Origin: Euryarchaeota archaeon UBA36
Lineage (GTDB): Archaea > Thermoplasmatota > Poseidoniia > Poseidoniales > Thalassarchaeaceae
Direction: 5' to 3'
Assembly: GCA_002496485.1 (NCBI GenBank)
Contig: DAJW01000113.1
Span: forward strand, 1 to 5,001
DNA length: 5,001 bases
Notes under the pieces: generated by a model
The model's input: the letters and a program-made list of their open reading frames with translations, nothing else
Database searches by the model: none
Told to the model about the DNA's origin: nothing
In this document: one piece after another, positions 1 to 5,001 of the stretch
Layout of the letters: every line of letters begins with the position of its first letter
How positions within the stretch are numbered: position 1 is the stretch's first letter
Made by a program: the position numbers and the translations under genes

Positions 1-139
1 CCAGAGGTCTTAACTGTAGAGTAATTTTTTTCACAACGATTATCTATCGCCGACTCTCTGGTAGATATGTACAGGACGAAAGGTTCTCGCTGAGTGCATC
101 CCATCCCCTCGCTATTATCTCTCTCCTGTACACCTAAAT
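1..139. other. Non-coding stretch with two inverted repeats
   Basis: No convincing reading frame lies between the left edge and the stop codon of the transporter gene. Two inverted repeats are visible. Bases 1-8 can pair with 53-61 (CCAGAG with CTCTGG, then two more pairs after one bulged base). Bases 68-76 pair perfectly with 124-132 (TGTACAGGA with TCCTGTACA). A run of seven T lies at 25-31 on the plus strand, just after a weak 5-pair hairpin (10-24); it could end a transcript entering from the left. The region could be the end of an RNA gene, a structured 3' tail of the minus-strand operon, or a plain spacer. I do not recognise it as a known RNA family. Confidence 0.5.
68..132. repeat. 9-bp perfect inverted repeat, 47-nt loop
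   Basis: TGTACAGGA at 68-76 is the exact reverse complement of TCCTGTACA at 124-132. The 47 bases between them contain the direct repeat CTCGCT (86-91 and 108-113) and a C-rich run, but no strong inner stem. The repeat begins 8 bases beyond the transporter stop codon on the minus strand, so in that transcript it would form a 3'-end hairpin. No T-run follows on that strand, so it does not look like a standard intrinsic terminator. Confidence 0.45.
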
Positions 140-1057
140 CTATTCCTCAGAGTTTTCTATATTTCCGAAAATAGTGACAAGAATTATGGAAAATAAAATC
201 ATTAACATACCCATTGATTGCTGAATTGAGGGGGATTCATCTAGGAAAATTACTCCCCACACGATTGTCAGTACTGGTTGAACTAGGACTGCAAATGATG
301 TATGAGATCCTGGCAATCTAGGTAACGCATAGGTGATGGCCATCCAACCGAATACCTGGCATATTATTGCTAGAATGAATAGCCATTCATGACCAGCCCA
401 GGGCGGTGGGAAGTCAATAGGATATATTTCCAAAGATTGTAATGGTAAAGTTCCCAATGCTAGCAATGCTATTGTAGCTCCAGCTGTAGCGTCAAATTGT
501 AATTTGATAGTAGGAGCCATTTCTCTATTTGCAAATCTATAAATTATCAAAAAAGAAGAATAGAAAAAGGCACCGATTATAGCAGCAAATACGCCTTTAA
601 TTGGACTATTACCGTACGCATTATTATCCCAAATTCCAGAAATGAAAACTAGACCGAACATTACAATTGGTAAAGCAAAAATAATAGATTTATTGGGCTT
701 TTCTCCCAAGAACTTCCAACTGAATAAGGTTACTATAATTACTTGAGAGTTACCTATTAGTGTAGCAATACCTGAACCGACATAATCAATTGCAGAATGG
801 TAGGCTACAAAGTCCAAGGCCAAAATAAATCCGGCTAGTATTGCTATAATTCTCGTCCTTAGATTCCTGTTATCTTGAAATCTTAGTAGAAATATCATAA
901 TCATAAATACTGGCAATGCATAAAACATACGGAAAAATGCTCCAGTGAGGGGATTGGCCGAAGAGTATGTGTAAAATAGTGGTGCAAATGATATAGCCGA
1001 AGCCCCAAGTAGTGCGATAATCATTACTTTTTTTCTTTCAGAAGTATTAGAGCTCAC
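140..1057 (-). CDS. EamA/DMT-superfamily transporter (RhaT-like permease)
   Basis: A 305-residue integral membrane protein of the drug/metabolite transporter superfamily, which moves small metabolites such as amino acids, sugars or nucleotides across the cytoplasmic membrane. About ten hydrophobic segments are visible (near residues 10-32, 38-58, 69-88, 95-115, 125-142, 154-174, 190-208, 222-245, 250-272 and 277-298). They form two similar halves, as expected for a duplicated EamA domain. Each half carries the family-type stretch ending in a Leu-x-Glu-x-Pro sequence: FLGEKP near 116-121 and FLDESP near 272-277. The start is GTG at 1057, and its GTGA overlaps the glutaredoxin stop codon by 4 bases. 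An AAGGG eight bases upstream supports translation coupled to that gene. It is last in the four-gene operon. The substrate cannot be told from sequence, and a link to iron or thiol chemistry is only suggested by position. Confidence 0.9.
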   Translation of the reverse strand: MSSNTSERKKVMIIALLGASAISFAPLFYTYSSANPLTGAFFRMFYALPVFMIMIFLLRFQDNRNLRTRIIAILAGFILALDFVAYHSAIDYVGSGIATLIGNSQVIIVTLFSWKFLGEKPNKSIIFALPIVMFGLVFISGIWDNNAYGNSPIKGVFAAIIGAFFYSSFLIIYRFANREMAPTIKLQFDATAGATIALLALGTLPLQSLEIYPIDFPPPWAGHEWLFILAIICQVFGWMAITYALPRLPGSHTSFAVLVQPVLTIVWGVIFLDESPSIQQSMGMLMILFSIILVTIFGNIENSEE

Positions 1058-1395
1058 GATTGAGTCCCTTCATCAAACATGGATTGGAGTTCACCGCTCT
1101 GAAACATTTCCAAAGCTATATCAGAGCCACCAATTAATTCTCCGTTAATAAATATCTGAGGTATTGTAGGGAAGTCGGACCATTCCTTTAATGCTGATCT
1201 AGCTCTAGGATCTGAGAGAACATTTACGCTCGCAAATGTCTCTATTCCCAATTCTTTTGTCAACATATTTACTACTTGTGCACCCCTATTGGAAAAACCG
1301 CATTGTGGTTGATCAGGTGTTCCCTTCATAAATATCACAATTCTGTTATCATCTACAACTTTCTGTAATTCTTCTTGTGTCCAATTAAAACTCAT
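1054..1395 (-). CDS. grxD: Monothiol CGFS glutaredoxin (Grx4/GrxD class)
   Basis: A 113-residue cytosolic protein of the monothiol glutaredoxin family. These proteins bind a [2Fe-2S] cluster between two subunits, or with a BolA partner, using the active-site cysteine and usually glutathione, and serve in cluster transfer and iron sensing. The hallmarks are all present: Lys24, the KGTPDQPQ lead-in, the CGFS motif at 32-35 with Cys32, the cis-proline segment FPTIPQIF at 75-82, and the GGSDI glutathione/cluster loop at 89-93. It has no other cysteine. Length is normal for the single-domain class. The ATG start lies 2 bases after the bolA stop and has AAGGAG eight bases upstream, inside the end of bolA. 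The partner gene is directly adjacent. Whether this organism makes glutathione cannot be seen here. Confidence 0.95.
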   Translation of the reverse strand: MSFNWTQEELQKVVDDNRIVIFMKGTPDQPQCGFSNRGAQVVNMLTKELGIETFASVNVLSDPRARSALKEWSDFPTIPQIFINGELIGGSDIALEMFQSGELQSMFDEGTQS

Positions 1396-1397
1396 AC

Positions 1398-1724
1398 TTA
1401 CATCTCCTTGTTTGGTCTGCGAATGTGTACACCAAAGAATTCTGATTCTTGACCATGTGGGTCAAAAACTGTCTCTCCGATTTCTTTAGCTTGTAAATGA
1501 GTCATACACTTCAAGTCCAATGCATGTATTGTATTGTTAGCAATATGCTCTTTGAAGTGATTAAGTATTGGTTTTTGTCTTTGTAGAGGACGTAAACCTT
1601 CAAAAGAATTTGAGATTATTCTGACATGAAAATGATCCCCTGTTCCATGTAAGTCAGAAACTTCAATCTCAGCATCTGGTATGATTTTCTTGACCTCATT
1701 AATCATCCACTGCTCGGTGACCAT
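1398..1724 (-). CDS. BolA-family protein with C-terminal extension
   Basis: A 108-residue protein whose first 80 or so residues match the BolA fold (closest in style to IbaG/BolA2). BolA proteins pair with CGFS glutaredoxins to hold a [2Fe-2S] cluster. Visible family features are GTGDHFHV at 27-34 with His31 in the variable ligand loop, the FEG turn at 41-43 followed by LQRQKPI, and IHALDLKCMT at 66-75, where His67 corresponds to the invariant cluster-ligand histidine. Residues from about 82 to 108 form a tail beyond the usual domain, rich in charged residues and ending RRPNKEM. The ATG at 1724 has no Shine-Dalgarno sequence; a later in-frame ATG encodes residue 7. A/T-rich TTTAAAAT (1747-1754 on the minus strand) is centred about 26 bases before the ATG, where an archaeal TATA box for a leaderless message would sit; this is inference. 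It follows rpe by 30 bases and precedes its presumed partner by 2. Confidence 0.92.
   Translation of the reverse strand: MVTEQWMINEVKKIIPDAEIEVSDLHGTGDHFHVRIISNSFEGLRPLQRQKPILNHFKEHIANNTIHALDLKCMTHLQAKEIGETVFDPHGQESEFFGVHIRRPNKEM
1404..1409 (-). promoter_or_regulatory. Ribosome binding site for the glutaredoxin gene
   Basis: AAGGAG on the minus strand lies eight bases before the glutaredoxin ATG and is formed by the last sense codons of bolA. It is the clearest Shine-Dalgarno sequence in the window. A similar AAGGG (1066-1070), also eight bases before the start, precedes the GTG of the transporter. Both belong to genes inside the operon, while no such sequence precedes rpe, bolA or thioredoxin. 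Confidence 0.7.
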
Positions 1725-1754
1725 GTAAGTCTGTGGTAGATTTGTGATTTTAAA

Positions 1755-2435
1755 CTACGTTTTTATTGATTTCTTTATTTGGATTAGATTTTCTTCTACA
1801 GTCCCTTCATTATTAATTAGACCTGAGCCTACTACAGCTATATCTACTCCCCATGATGATACTAAATCTGCATTATGATCTTTTATTCCGCCATCAATCA
1901 TCAGTTTGGTTTTTTTGCCACCATTTTTTATTTGTAAATCAATATTCTTTCTTAATTCTCTTACTTTATTCTCAACACTTGGCATAAATGACTGGCCACC
2001 TTTTCCTGGGACGACTGACATAACTAATACCAAATCCAGATATGGTATCAAGTGCAATACTTCACTGGTTTCGGTTTCTGGATTAAGGACGCATCCTATT
2101 TTTGCCCCATGTGAATGTACTTTACTTATAAGATTCTGAAAATTATCCACTGCTTCGATATGACAAATTATCATATCAGCACCTGCATCTATGAATTGCT
2201 TCCAGGTTAATTCTGCATTTGTTATCATCAAATGACAATCAATGAATACTTCGTCTCCCAAAAAATCCCTTACTGATTTTACTAAAGCGGGCCCGAATGT
2301 TATTGTCTTATTGATAACCCAATTTCCATCCATTATGTCCATATGGAACCAGCTTATACCAGCTTTGAGGGCTTCATCTAATGTTTCTCCTAAATTACAA
2401 AAATCTGCAGTAAGTATGCTCGGAGTAATTTCCAT
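1755..2435 (-). CDS. rpe: Ribulose-phosphate 3-epimerase
   Basis: A 226-residue (beta/alpha)8-barrel enzyme of the cytosol that interconverts D-ribulose 5-phosphate and D-xylulose 5-phosphate in the pentose phosphate pathway. The opening ITPSILTADF is typical and gives Ser6. The metal ligands and acid/base residues are all in place: His31 and Asp33 in HMDIMDG, His68 in DCHLM, and Asp181 in IDGGI, with a GSG phosphate loop at 203-205. Less usual are Trp-Val-Ile-Asn after MDG, where Phe-Val-Pro-Asn is common, and MSVVPGKGGQ at 139-148, where MSV-N/E-PGFGGQ is usual. I chose the ATG at 2435 because the family normally begins only a few residues before the ITPSIL motif; an in-frame TTG at 2444 would add three residues. 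No Shine-Dalgarno sequence precedes either start. It is first in the four-gene minus-strand operon. A sister epimerase specificity (allulose-6-phosphate type) is less likely but not excluded. Confidence 0.92.
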   Translation of the reverse strand: MEITPSILTADFCNLGETLDEALKAGISWFHMDIMDGNWVINKTITFGPALVKSVRDFLGDEVFIDCHLMITNAELTWKQFIDAGADMIICHIEAVDNFQNLISKVHSHGAKIGCVLNPETETSEVLHLIPYLDLVLVMSVVPGKGGQSFMPSVENKVRELRKNIDLQIKNGGKKTKLMIDGGIKDHNADLVSSWGVDIAVVGSGLINNEGTVEENLIQIKKSIKT

Positions 2436-2508
2436 GATATTCAATTACGTCGGAGCGGCCATAGTTTGTGAAACTCTCGGATGTGGATTAATTTCAATAC
2501 ACATATTC

Positions 2509-2542
2509 ATACACCAGATTCATTCTGGTAGGTTCGGTGTAT
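2509..2542 (+). promoter_or_regulatory. Competing hairpins / dyad just before thioredoxin
   Basis: Two inverted repeats share bases here. ACCAGA (2513-2518) pairs with TCTGGT (2524-2529) around a 5-base loop. ATACACC (2509-2515) pairs with GGTGTAT (2536-2542) around a 20-base loop. They overlap at 2513-2515, so in RNA they could not both form completely. The outer arm ends 2 bases before the thioredoxin ATG. This could be an operator dyad shared with the divergent rpe operon or a structure affecting thioredoxin translation. The divergent spacer (2436-2544) must also hold both promoters. ACATAT at 2501-2506 is a possible TATA-like element for thioredoxin, but neither promoter can be placed firmly. 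Confidence 0.4.
2526..2540 (+). repeat. Start-proximal 15-nt element, copy 1
   Basis: TGGTAGGTTCGGTGT ends 4 bases before the thioredoxin ATG. It matches the element at 3416-3430 at 13 of 15 positions, including an uninterrupted nine-base TAGGTTCGG core. It overlaps the right arms of the hairpins described at 2509-2542. Its role is unknown; it is not a classical Shine-Dalgarno sequence. Confidence 0.45.
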
Positions 2543-2544
2543 AG

Positions 2545-2862
2545 ATGGGTGAAGTAGTAGAAGTAAGTGATTCGGACTTTGATTTAGTGACAAAAAATAA
2601 TAATTGGGTACTGGTAGATTTTTGGGCGCCTTGGTGTGGGCCCTGTAAAATGATTGCTCCAGTGCTAAATGAGATAGCAAAAGAAAGAGAAATTACGATA
2701 GCTAAAGTAAATACAGACAGTAATCCTGTTAGTCCGGGAAGATTTGGAGTTAGAGGAATTCCTGCATTGCTATTATTCAATAATGGAGAGATGGTTGATA
2801 GAATGACCGGTGCAATGCCTAAACCTAATATGGATGCTTGGTTAGATAAGCACATGTCTTGA
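2545..2862 (+). CDS. trxA: Thioredoxin
   Basis: A 105-residue single-domain thioredoxin, the normal length for the family. It is a cytosolic dithiol-disulfide oxidoreductase that passes electrons, normally from a thioredoxin reductase, to ribonucleotide reductase, peroxiredoxins and other targets. The active site WCGPCK is at residues 30-35 (Cys31 and Cys34, the only two cysteines), with the buried Asp25 in VDFWAPW and the cis-proline Pro73 in GVRGIPALLLF. There is no signal peptide or membrane segment, so it is cytosolic. The ATG at 2545 puts the strand before the active site at the usual distance and needs no extension. It is transcribed alone, divergent from the rpe operon, and its end faces the ferritin-like gene 58 bases away. 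A 15-base element and a pair of hairpins lie directly before the start. The fold assignment is firm; which thioredoxin paralogue it is cannot be told here. Confidence 0.95.
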   Translation: MGEVVEVSDSDFDLVTKNNNWVLVDFWAPWCGPCKMIAPVLNEIAKEREITIAKVNTDSNPVSPGRFGVRGIPALLLFNNGEMVDRMTGAMPKPNMDAWLDKHMS

Positions 2863-2920
2863 AATGGATTTTGAGCTCATAAATATTTTGATTTGTTAAC
2901 CTAGATTTTCTTAAACATTC

Positions 2921-3340
2921 TCATTTTAGCATCATCCTTAATTCTTCTACAGAACGCTGTTCATCAAAATATACTACTTCTAAAGAATCGTACAACTCTG
3001 TATCTCCTACTTCTTCGACTAAAGGTAAAATTTTACTATATGTTTTAACTGCAATACTTTCAGTCTTGAAGGCTTCATTTAACATTTCTTTATACTCTGA
3101 AGTGTGCAATATTGGAGTTGTATCTCTTTCAGTAATAGCTACTCCGTCCAATTTAACTAGAGCAGCACGAACAACTGATGCGTGTTGAACTGATTCTGTT
3201 ACTTCATTATTGAAGTGCGTACTTAGCTGGATGCGATGAATACCTGAAACATATGCTGAATAATGTGCATACATGGCAATTGCTCTTAATTCCCAAGCCA
3301 ATGCCTCATTCAAAGCTTCAATTAGTTTACTGGATGACAT
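2921..3340 (-). CDS. Ferritin-like (bacterioferritin-type) four-helix protein
   Basis: A 139-residue four-helix-bundle protein resembling bacterioferritin; such proteins oxidise ferrous iron at an intrasubunit di-iron centre and store it in a cage. Counting from the ATG at 3340, helix A has LNEALAWELRAIAMY with Glu17, helix B HFNNEVTESVQHA with His53, helix C KTESIAV with Glu94, and helix D FDEQRSVEEL with Glu127. By eye alignment with E. coli bacterioferritin gives Glu18, His54, Glu94 and Glu127 as counterparts, but the bridging Glu51 position is Ser50 and the His130 position is Ser130, so the di-iron site looks incomplete. No heme-ligand methionine can be assigned with confidence. An in-frame GTG at 3391 would add 17 residues; I prefer the ATG because it puts the first ligand at the family's usual distance from the start. 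It is divergent from the M32 peptidase. It could instead be a non-ferroxidase member of the ferritin-like superfamily. Confidence 0.8.
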   Translation of the reverse strand: MSSSKLIEALNEALAWELRAIAMYAHYSAYVSGIHRIQLSTHFNNEVTESVQHASVVRAALVKLDGVAITERDTTPILHTSEYKEMLNEAFKTESIAVKTYSKILPLVEEVGDTELYDSLEVVYFDEQRSVEELRMMLK

Positions 3341-3433
3341 GGTTGCGCAAAGGGGGGCATATGATTTGAATTCTACCGGTAAATGTGACACTGGTTCCGT
3401 AACATATGAGACTAATGCTAGGTTCGGAGTGTT
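3341..3433. promoter_or_regulatory. Divergent promoter spacer, ferritin-like / M32 genes
   Basis: This 93-base spacer (42 bases if the ferritin-like protein starts at the GTG) must carry the promoters of two divergent genes. ACATAT at 3402-3407 lies about 29 bases before the peptidase ATG, a position that would suit a TATA-like box with a very short leader. On the minus strand an A/T-rich stretch at 3359-3370 is centred about 25 bases before the ferritin-like ATG. These are positional inferences only. A GGAG (3426-3429) four bases before the peptidase ATG could act as a close Shine-Dalgarno sequence. Confidence 0.35.
3416..3430 (+). repeat. Start-proximal 15-nt element, copy 2
   Basis: TGCTAGGTTCGGAGT ends 3 bases before the carboxypeptidase ATG. 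It matches the element before thioredoxin (2526-2540) at 13 of 15 positions in the same orientation and at nearly the same distance from the start codon. The GGAG within it could pair with 16S rRNA, but the shared core TAGGTTCGG extends well upstream of any ribosome binding site. Confidence 0.45.
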
Positions 3434-4930
3434 ATGAAGGCATACGAAGAGTTACTTGGGCGGATGAAAGAAATTGATTTGATTGGACAAATCGGAAGCC
3501 TTCTAAGCTGGGATCAAGAAGTAATGATGCCAACAAAAGCGGCAAAAATTAGAGCAGAACAGCTGGCCTGGATTTCTAAAACTGGACATGAGAAAATTAC
3601 AAATCCAAGAATAGATATTATATTGAAAGAGTTAGAAGAATTTTCAGATTTAAACGAGATTCAAATAGCGAATATAAGGTTAGTTAGGGAATCGTATGAT
3701 AGGTCAACTAAATTACCTACTGAATTCGTCGAAGATATGGCAAAGCACAGGTCTAAGTCAGTAATCTCTTGGACTGAAGCTAGAGAAAAGGATGATTTTG
3801 AAATTTTTAAACCGGATTTAGAATTAGCTATAGAATATGCTAGACGAAAAGCAGACTTTTTGGGGTTTGAAGAAGAAAGATATGATGCATTGCTGGATTT
3901 GTATGAAACAGGCTTAACAATCTCAAAGTTAGATCCATTATTTAATGGTCTTAAGGATAATATCTCACCAATTCTAAATTCAGTAACCAATCTAAAGAAA
4001 AGGAATGAATTAGAATGGTTTGAAAAAGATGATTGGGATTTGCAGGGACAAGAAAAATTGAGTCAAATAGTCTCGGAAGCGATAGGATTTGATTTTTCAT
4101 CTGGTAGAAGAGATTCATCTACTCATCCCTTTTGTGGTGGTCCAAACCCTGATGATGTAAGGTGGACTACTAGATATAGCAGGACAGATCCATTCGGCTC
4201 ACTATTTGGATCTATGCATGAGACTGGGCACGGAACTTATGAACAAGGTAGACCCAGAAGTTTAGATTTTCAACTAGCTGGGAAAGCTAATGGATTAGGT
4301 ATTCATGAAAGTCAAAGTAGATTGTGGGAAAATCAAGTAGGAAGATCTTTAGAATTCTGTATTTGGTCGCTTCCCCATTGGAAAGAATGTTTTCCTGATA
4401 ATATGAAAGACAAGGATGAGGGTGATCTTTGGGAAGCTGTTAATTCTGTAAAACCTGGACTAATTCGAGTAGATGCTGATGAGGTGACATATAATCTCCA
4501 TATAATTATTAGATATGAAATTGAGAAATTATTGATTTCTGGAGATATAGGAGTTGATGAATTACCAAATATTTGGGATGACATGTATGAAAAATATCTC
4601 GGAATCAGTCCACCTAACTATTCATTGGGTGTGCTTCAGGATATTCATTGGTCTATGGGAGCATTCGGTTACTTTCCTACTTACACGCTAGGTAATTTGT
4701 ATGCATCACAACTTCTGGATGCTGCAAAGAATGATTTGCCCGATTACAATAAAAGTATCTCCGAAGGTAGATTTGGTGATTTGTTAGGTTGGATGAGAAA
4801 TAAAATTCATTCAAGAGGTAGTATACTGAGGCCTGATGAATTAATTGAAGAGGCTACGGGAATTCCCCCTTCTTCTGATTCATTTGTGAATTATATTTCA
4901 CAAAAAGTCAATGGATTGTACGGGATTTAA
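3434..4930 (+). CDS. M32-family (Taq-type) metallocarboxypeptidase
   Basis: A 498-residue, full-length member of peptidase family M32, zinc- or cobalt-dependent cytosolic enzymes that remove C-terminal amino acids from peptides, with broad specificity, during peptide turnover. The metal site is complete: HETGH at 262-266 with His262, catalytic Glu263 and His266, and the third ligand Glu292 in IHESQSRLWEN, 30 residues after the first histidine, the spacing known in the Pyrococcus enzyme. Other family blocks are LLSWDQEVMMP near the N-terminus, HPF at 231-233, DVRWTTRY at 241-248, DEVTYNLH from 349, and GVLQDIHWSMGAFGYFPTYTLGNLYASQL towards the C-terminus. There is no signal peptide. The ATG at 3434 fits the typical YEELL opening of the family. 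It appears to be transcribed alone or to lead an operon running past the right edge. The usual HPFT block reads HPFCGG here, with an adjacent cysteine; otherwise it is ordinary. Confidence 0.96.
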   Translation: MKAYEELLGRMKEIDLIGQIGSLLSWDQEVMMPTKAAKIRAEQLAWISKTGHEKITNPRIDIILKELEEFSDLNEIQIANIRLVRESYDRSTKLPTEFVEDMAKHRSKSVISWTEAREKDDFEIFKPDLELAIEYARRKADFLGFEEERYDALLDLYETGLTISKLDPLFNGLKDNISPILNSVTNLKKRNELEWFEKDDWDLQGQEKLSQIVSEAIGFDFSSGRRDSSTHPFCGGPNPDDVRWTTRYSRTDPFGSLFGSMHETGHGTYEQGRPRSLDFQLAGKANGLGIHESQSRLWENQVGRSLEFCIWSLPHWKECFPDNMKDKDEGDLWEAVNSVKPGLIRVDADEVTYNLHIIIRYEIEKLLISGDIGVDELPNIWDDMYEKYLGISPPNYSLGVLQDIHWSMGAFGYFPTYTLGNLYASQLLDAAKNDLPDYNKSISEGRFGDLLGWMRNKIHSRGSILRPDELIEEATGIPPSSDSFVNYISQKVNGLYGI

Positions 4931-4953
4931 CTAATTCTAATGATAGTGATATA

Positions 4954-5001
4954 ATGGAAAGTATTGGGCTAAATAATATTGTTTCATTTTCAAGAAAACT
5001 A
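4954..5001 (+). CDS. Possible start of a further gene, cut by window edge
   Basis: An ATG 24 bases after the peptidase stop opens a frame that stays open for 16 codons to the window edge (MESIGLNNIVSFSRKL). No Shine-Dalgarno sequence precedes it. Spacing and orientation would suit a co-transcribed neighbour, but 16 codons are too few to tell a gene from chance and no family can be named. Confidence 0.3.
   Translation, partial: MESIGLNNIVSFSRKL

Noticed and set aside
56..100. Loose resemblance of the plus strand to the conserved 3' part of 23S rRNA (GGTAGATATGT, then CTGAGTGCATC)
   Set aside because: The universally conserved CTGAAAGCATCTAAG block is not matched well, the expected remaining 3' sequence is absent, and the spacing is wrong. 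Too weak for an rRNA call.
1906..2544. Plus-strand open frames at 1906-2139 and 2242-2544
   Set aside because: Both lie mostly antisense to the well-supported epimerase gene, and their proteins show no family features.
2520..2855. Minus-strand open frame opposite thioredoxin
   Set aside because: It is the antisense shadow of thioredoxin, whose active site and fold motifs are unmistakable.
2863..2920. Terminator between the convergent thioredoxin and ferritin-like genes
   Set aside because: The 58-base spacer has short T-rich tracts on both strands and the palindromes GAGCTC and GTTAAC, but no stable hairpin followed by a T-run that I could support.
3661..4584. Minus-strand open frames at 3661-3990 and 4333-4584
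   Set aside because: Both are antisense to the M32 peptidase, which is intact across the region; their serine-rich translations are typical of shadow frames.
1..5001. A defence, mobile-element or biosynthetic island
   Set aside because: No transposase, integrase, nuclease, toxin-antitoxin pair, CRISPR repeat or biosynthetic core gene is present. All recognised genes are ordinary cellular families with similar AT-rich codon use.

Overview
This is an AT-rich, densely coded 5 kb stretch from a prokaryote. It carries seven confidently assigned genes, none interrupted or frameshifted, and the first codons of a possible eighth. No insertion sequence, phage gene, CRISPR array, tRNA or rRNA gene was seen. 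The gene set (CGFS glutaredoxin, BolA, thioredoxin, ferritin-like protein, M32 carboxypeptidase, pentose-phosphate epimerase, EamA transporter) is core or housekeeping in character. The low GC content, short intergenic gaps and mixed start signals would suit a small free-living, perhaps marine, genome. Shine-Dalgarno-like sequences precede the two genes inside the operon but not its first two genes or thioredoxin, and there are A/T boxes about 25-30 bases ahead of several starts. This resembles archaea with leaderless mRNAs (Thermoplasmata-like marine groups, for example), but it does not exclude a bacterium. The taxonomic guess is weak.

Layout. Positions 1-139 hold no gene but contain two long-armed inverted repeats. 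From 140 to 2435 the minus strand carries four genes, read from high to low coordinates: ribulose-phosphate 3-epimerase, a BolA-family protein, a monothiol CGFS glutaredoxin and an EamA/DMT-family transporter. The gaps are 30 and 2 bases, and the last pair overlaps by 4 bases (GTGA), so this looks like one transcription unit. A divergent spacer of about 110 bases separates it from thioredoxin on the plus strand (2545-2862). Thioredoxin converges on a minus-strand ferritin-like gene (2921-3340, possibly starting at 3391). That gene diverges from a full-length M32 (Taq-type) metallocarboxypeptidase (3434-4930). A possible new reading frame opens at 4954 and runs off the end.

How the genes fit together. 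BolA and CGFS glutaredoxin are known partners that share a [2Fe-2S] cluster in iron sensing and cluster delivery, and their adjacency here is the clearest functional link. Thioredoxin (dithiol redox) and the ferritin-like protein (iron or oxidant handling) add a loose iron/thiol theme. The epimerase, transporter and carboxypeptidase look like metabolic neighbours rather than parts of one system. The points most worth a second look are the ferritin-like protein, which aligns well with bacterioferritin but appears to lack two of the six di-iron ligands; a near-identical 15-base element ending 3-4 bases before the start codons of both plus-strand genes; and competing hairpins in front of thioredoxin. 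I found no convincing evidence of a wholly new multi-gene system.
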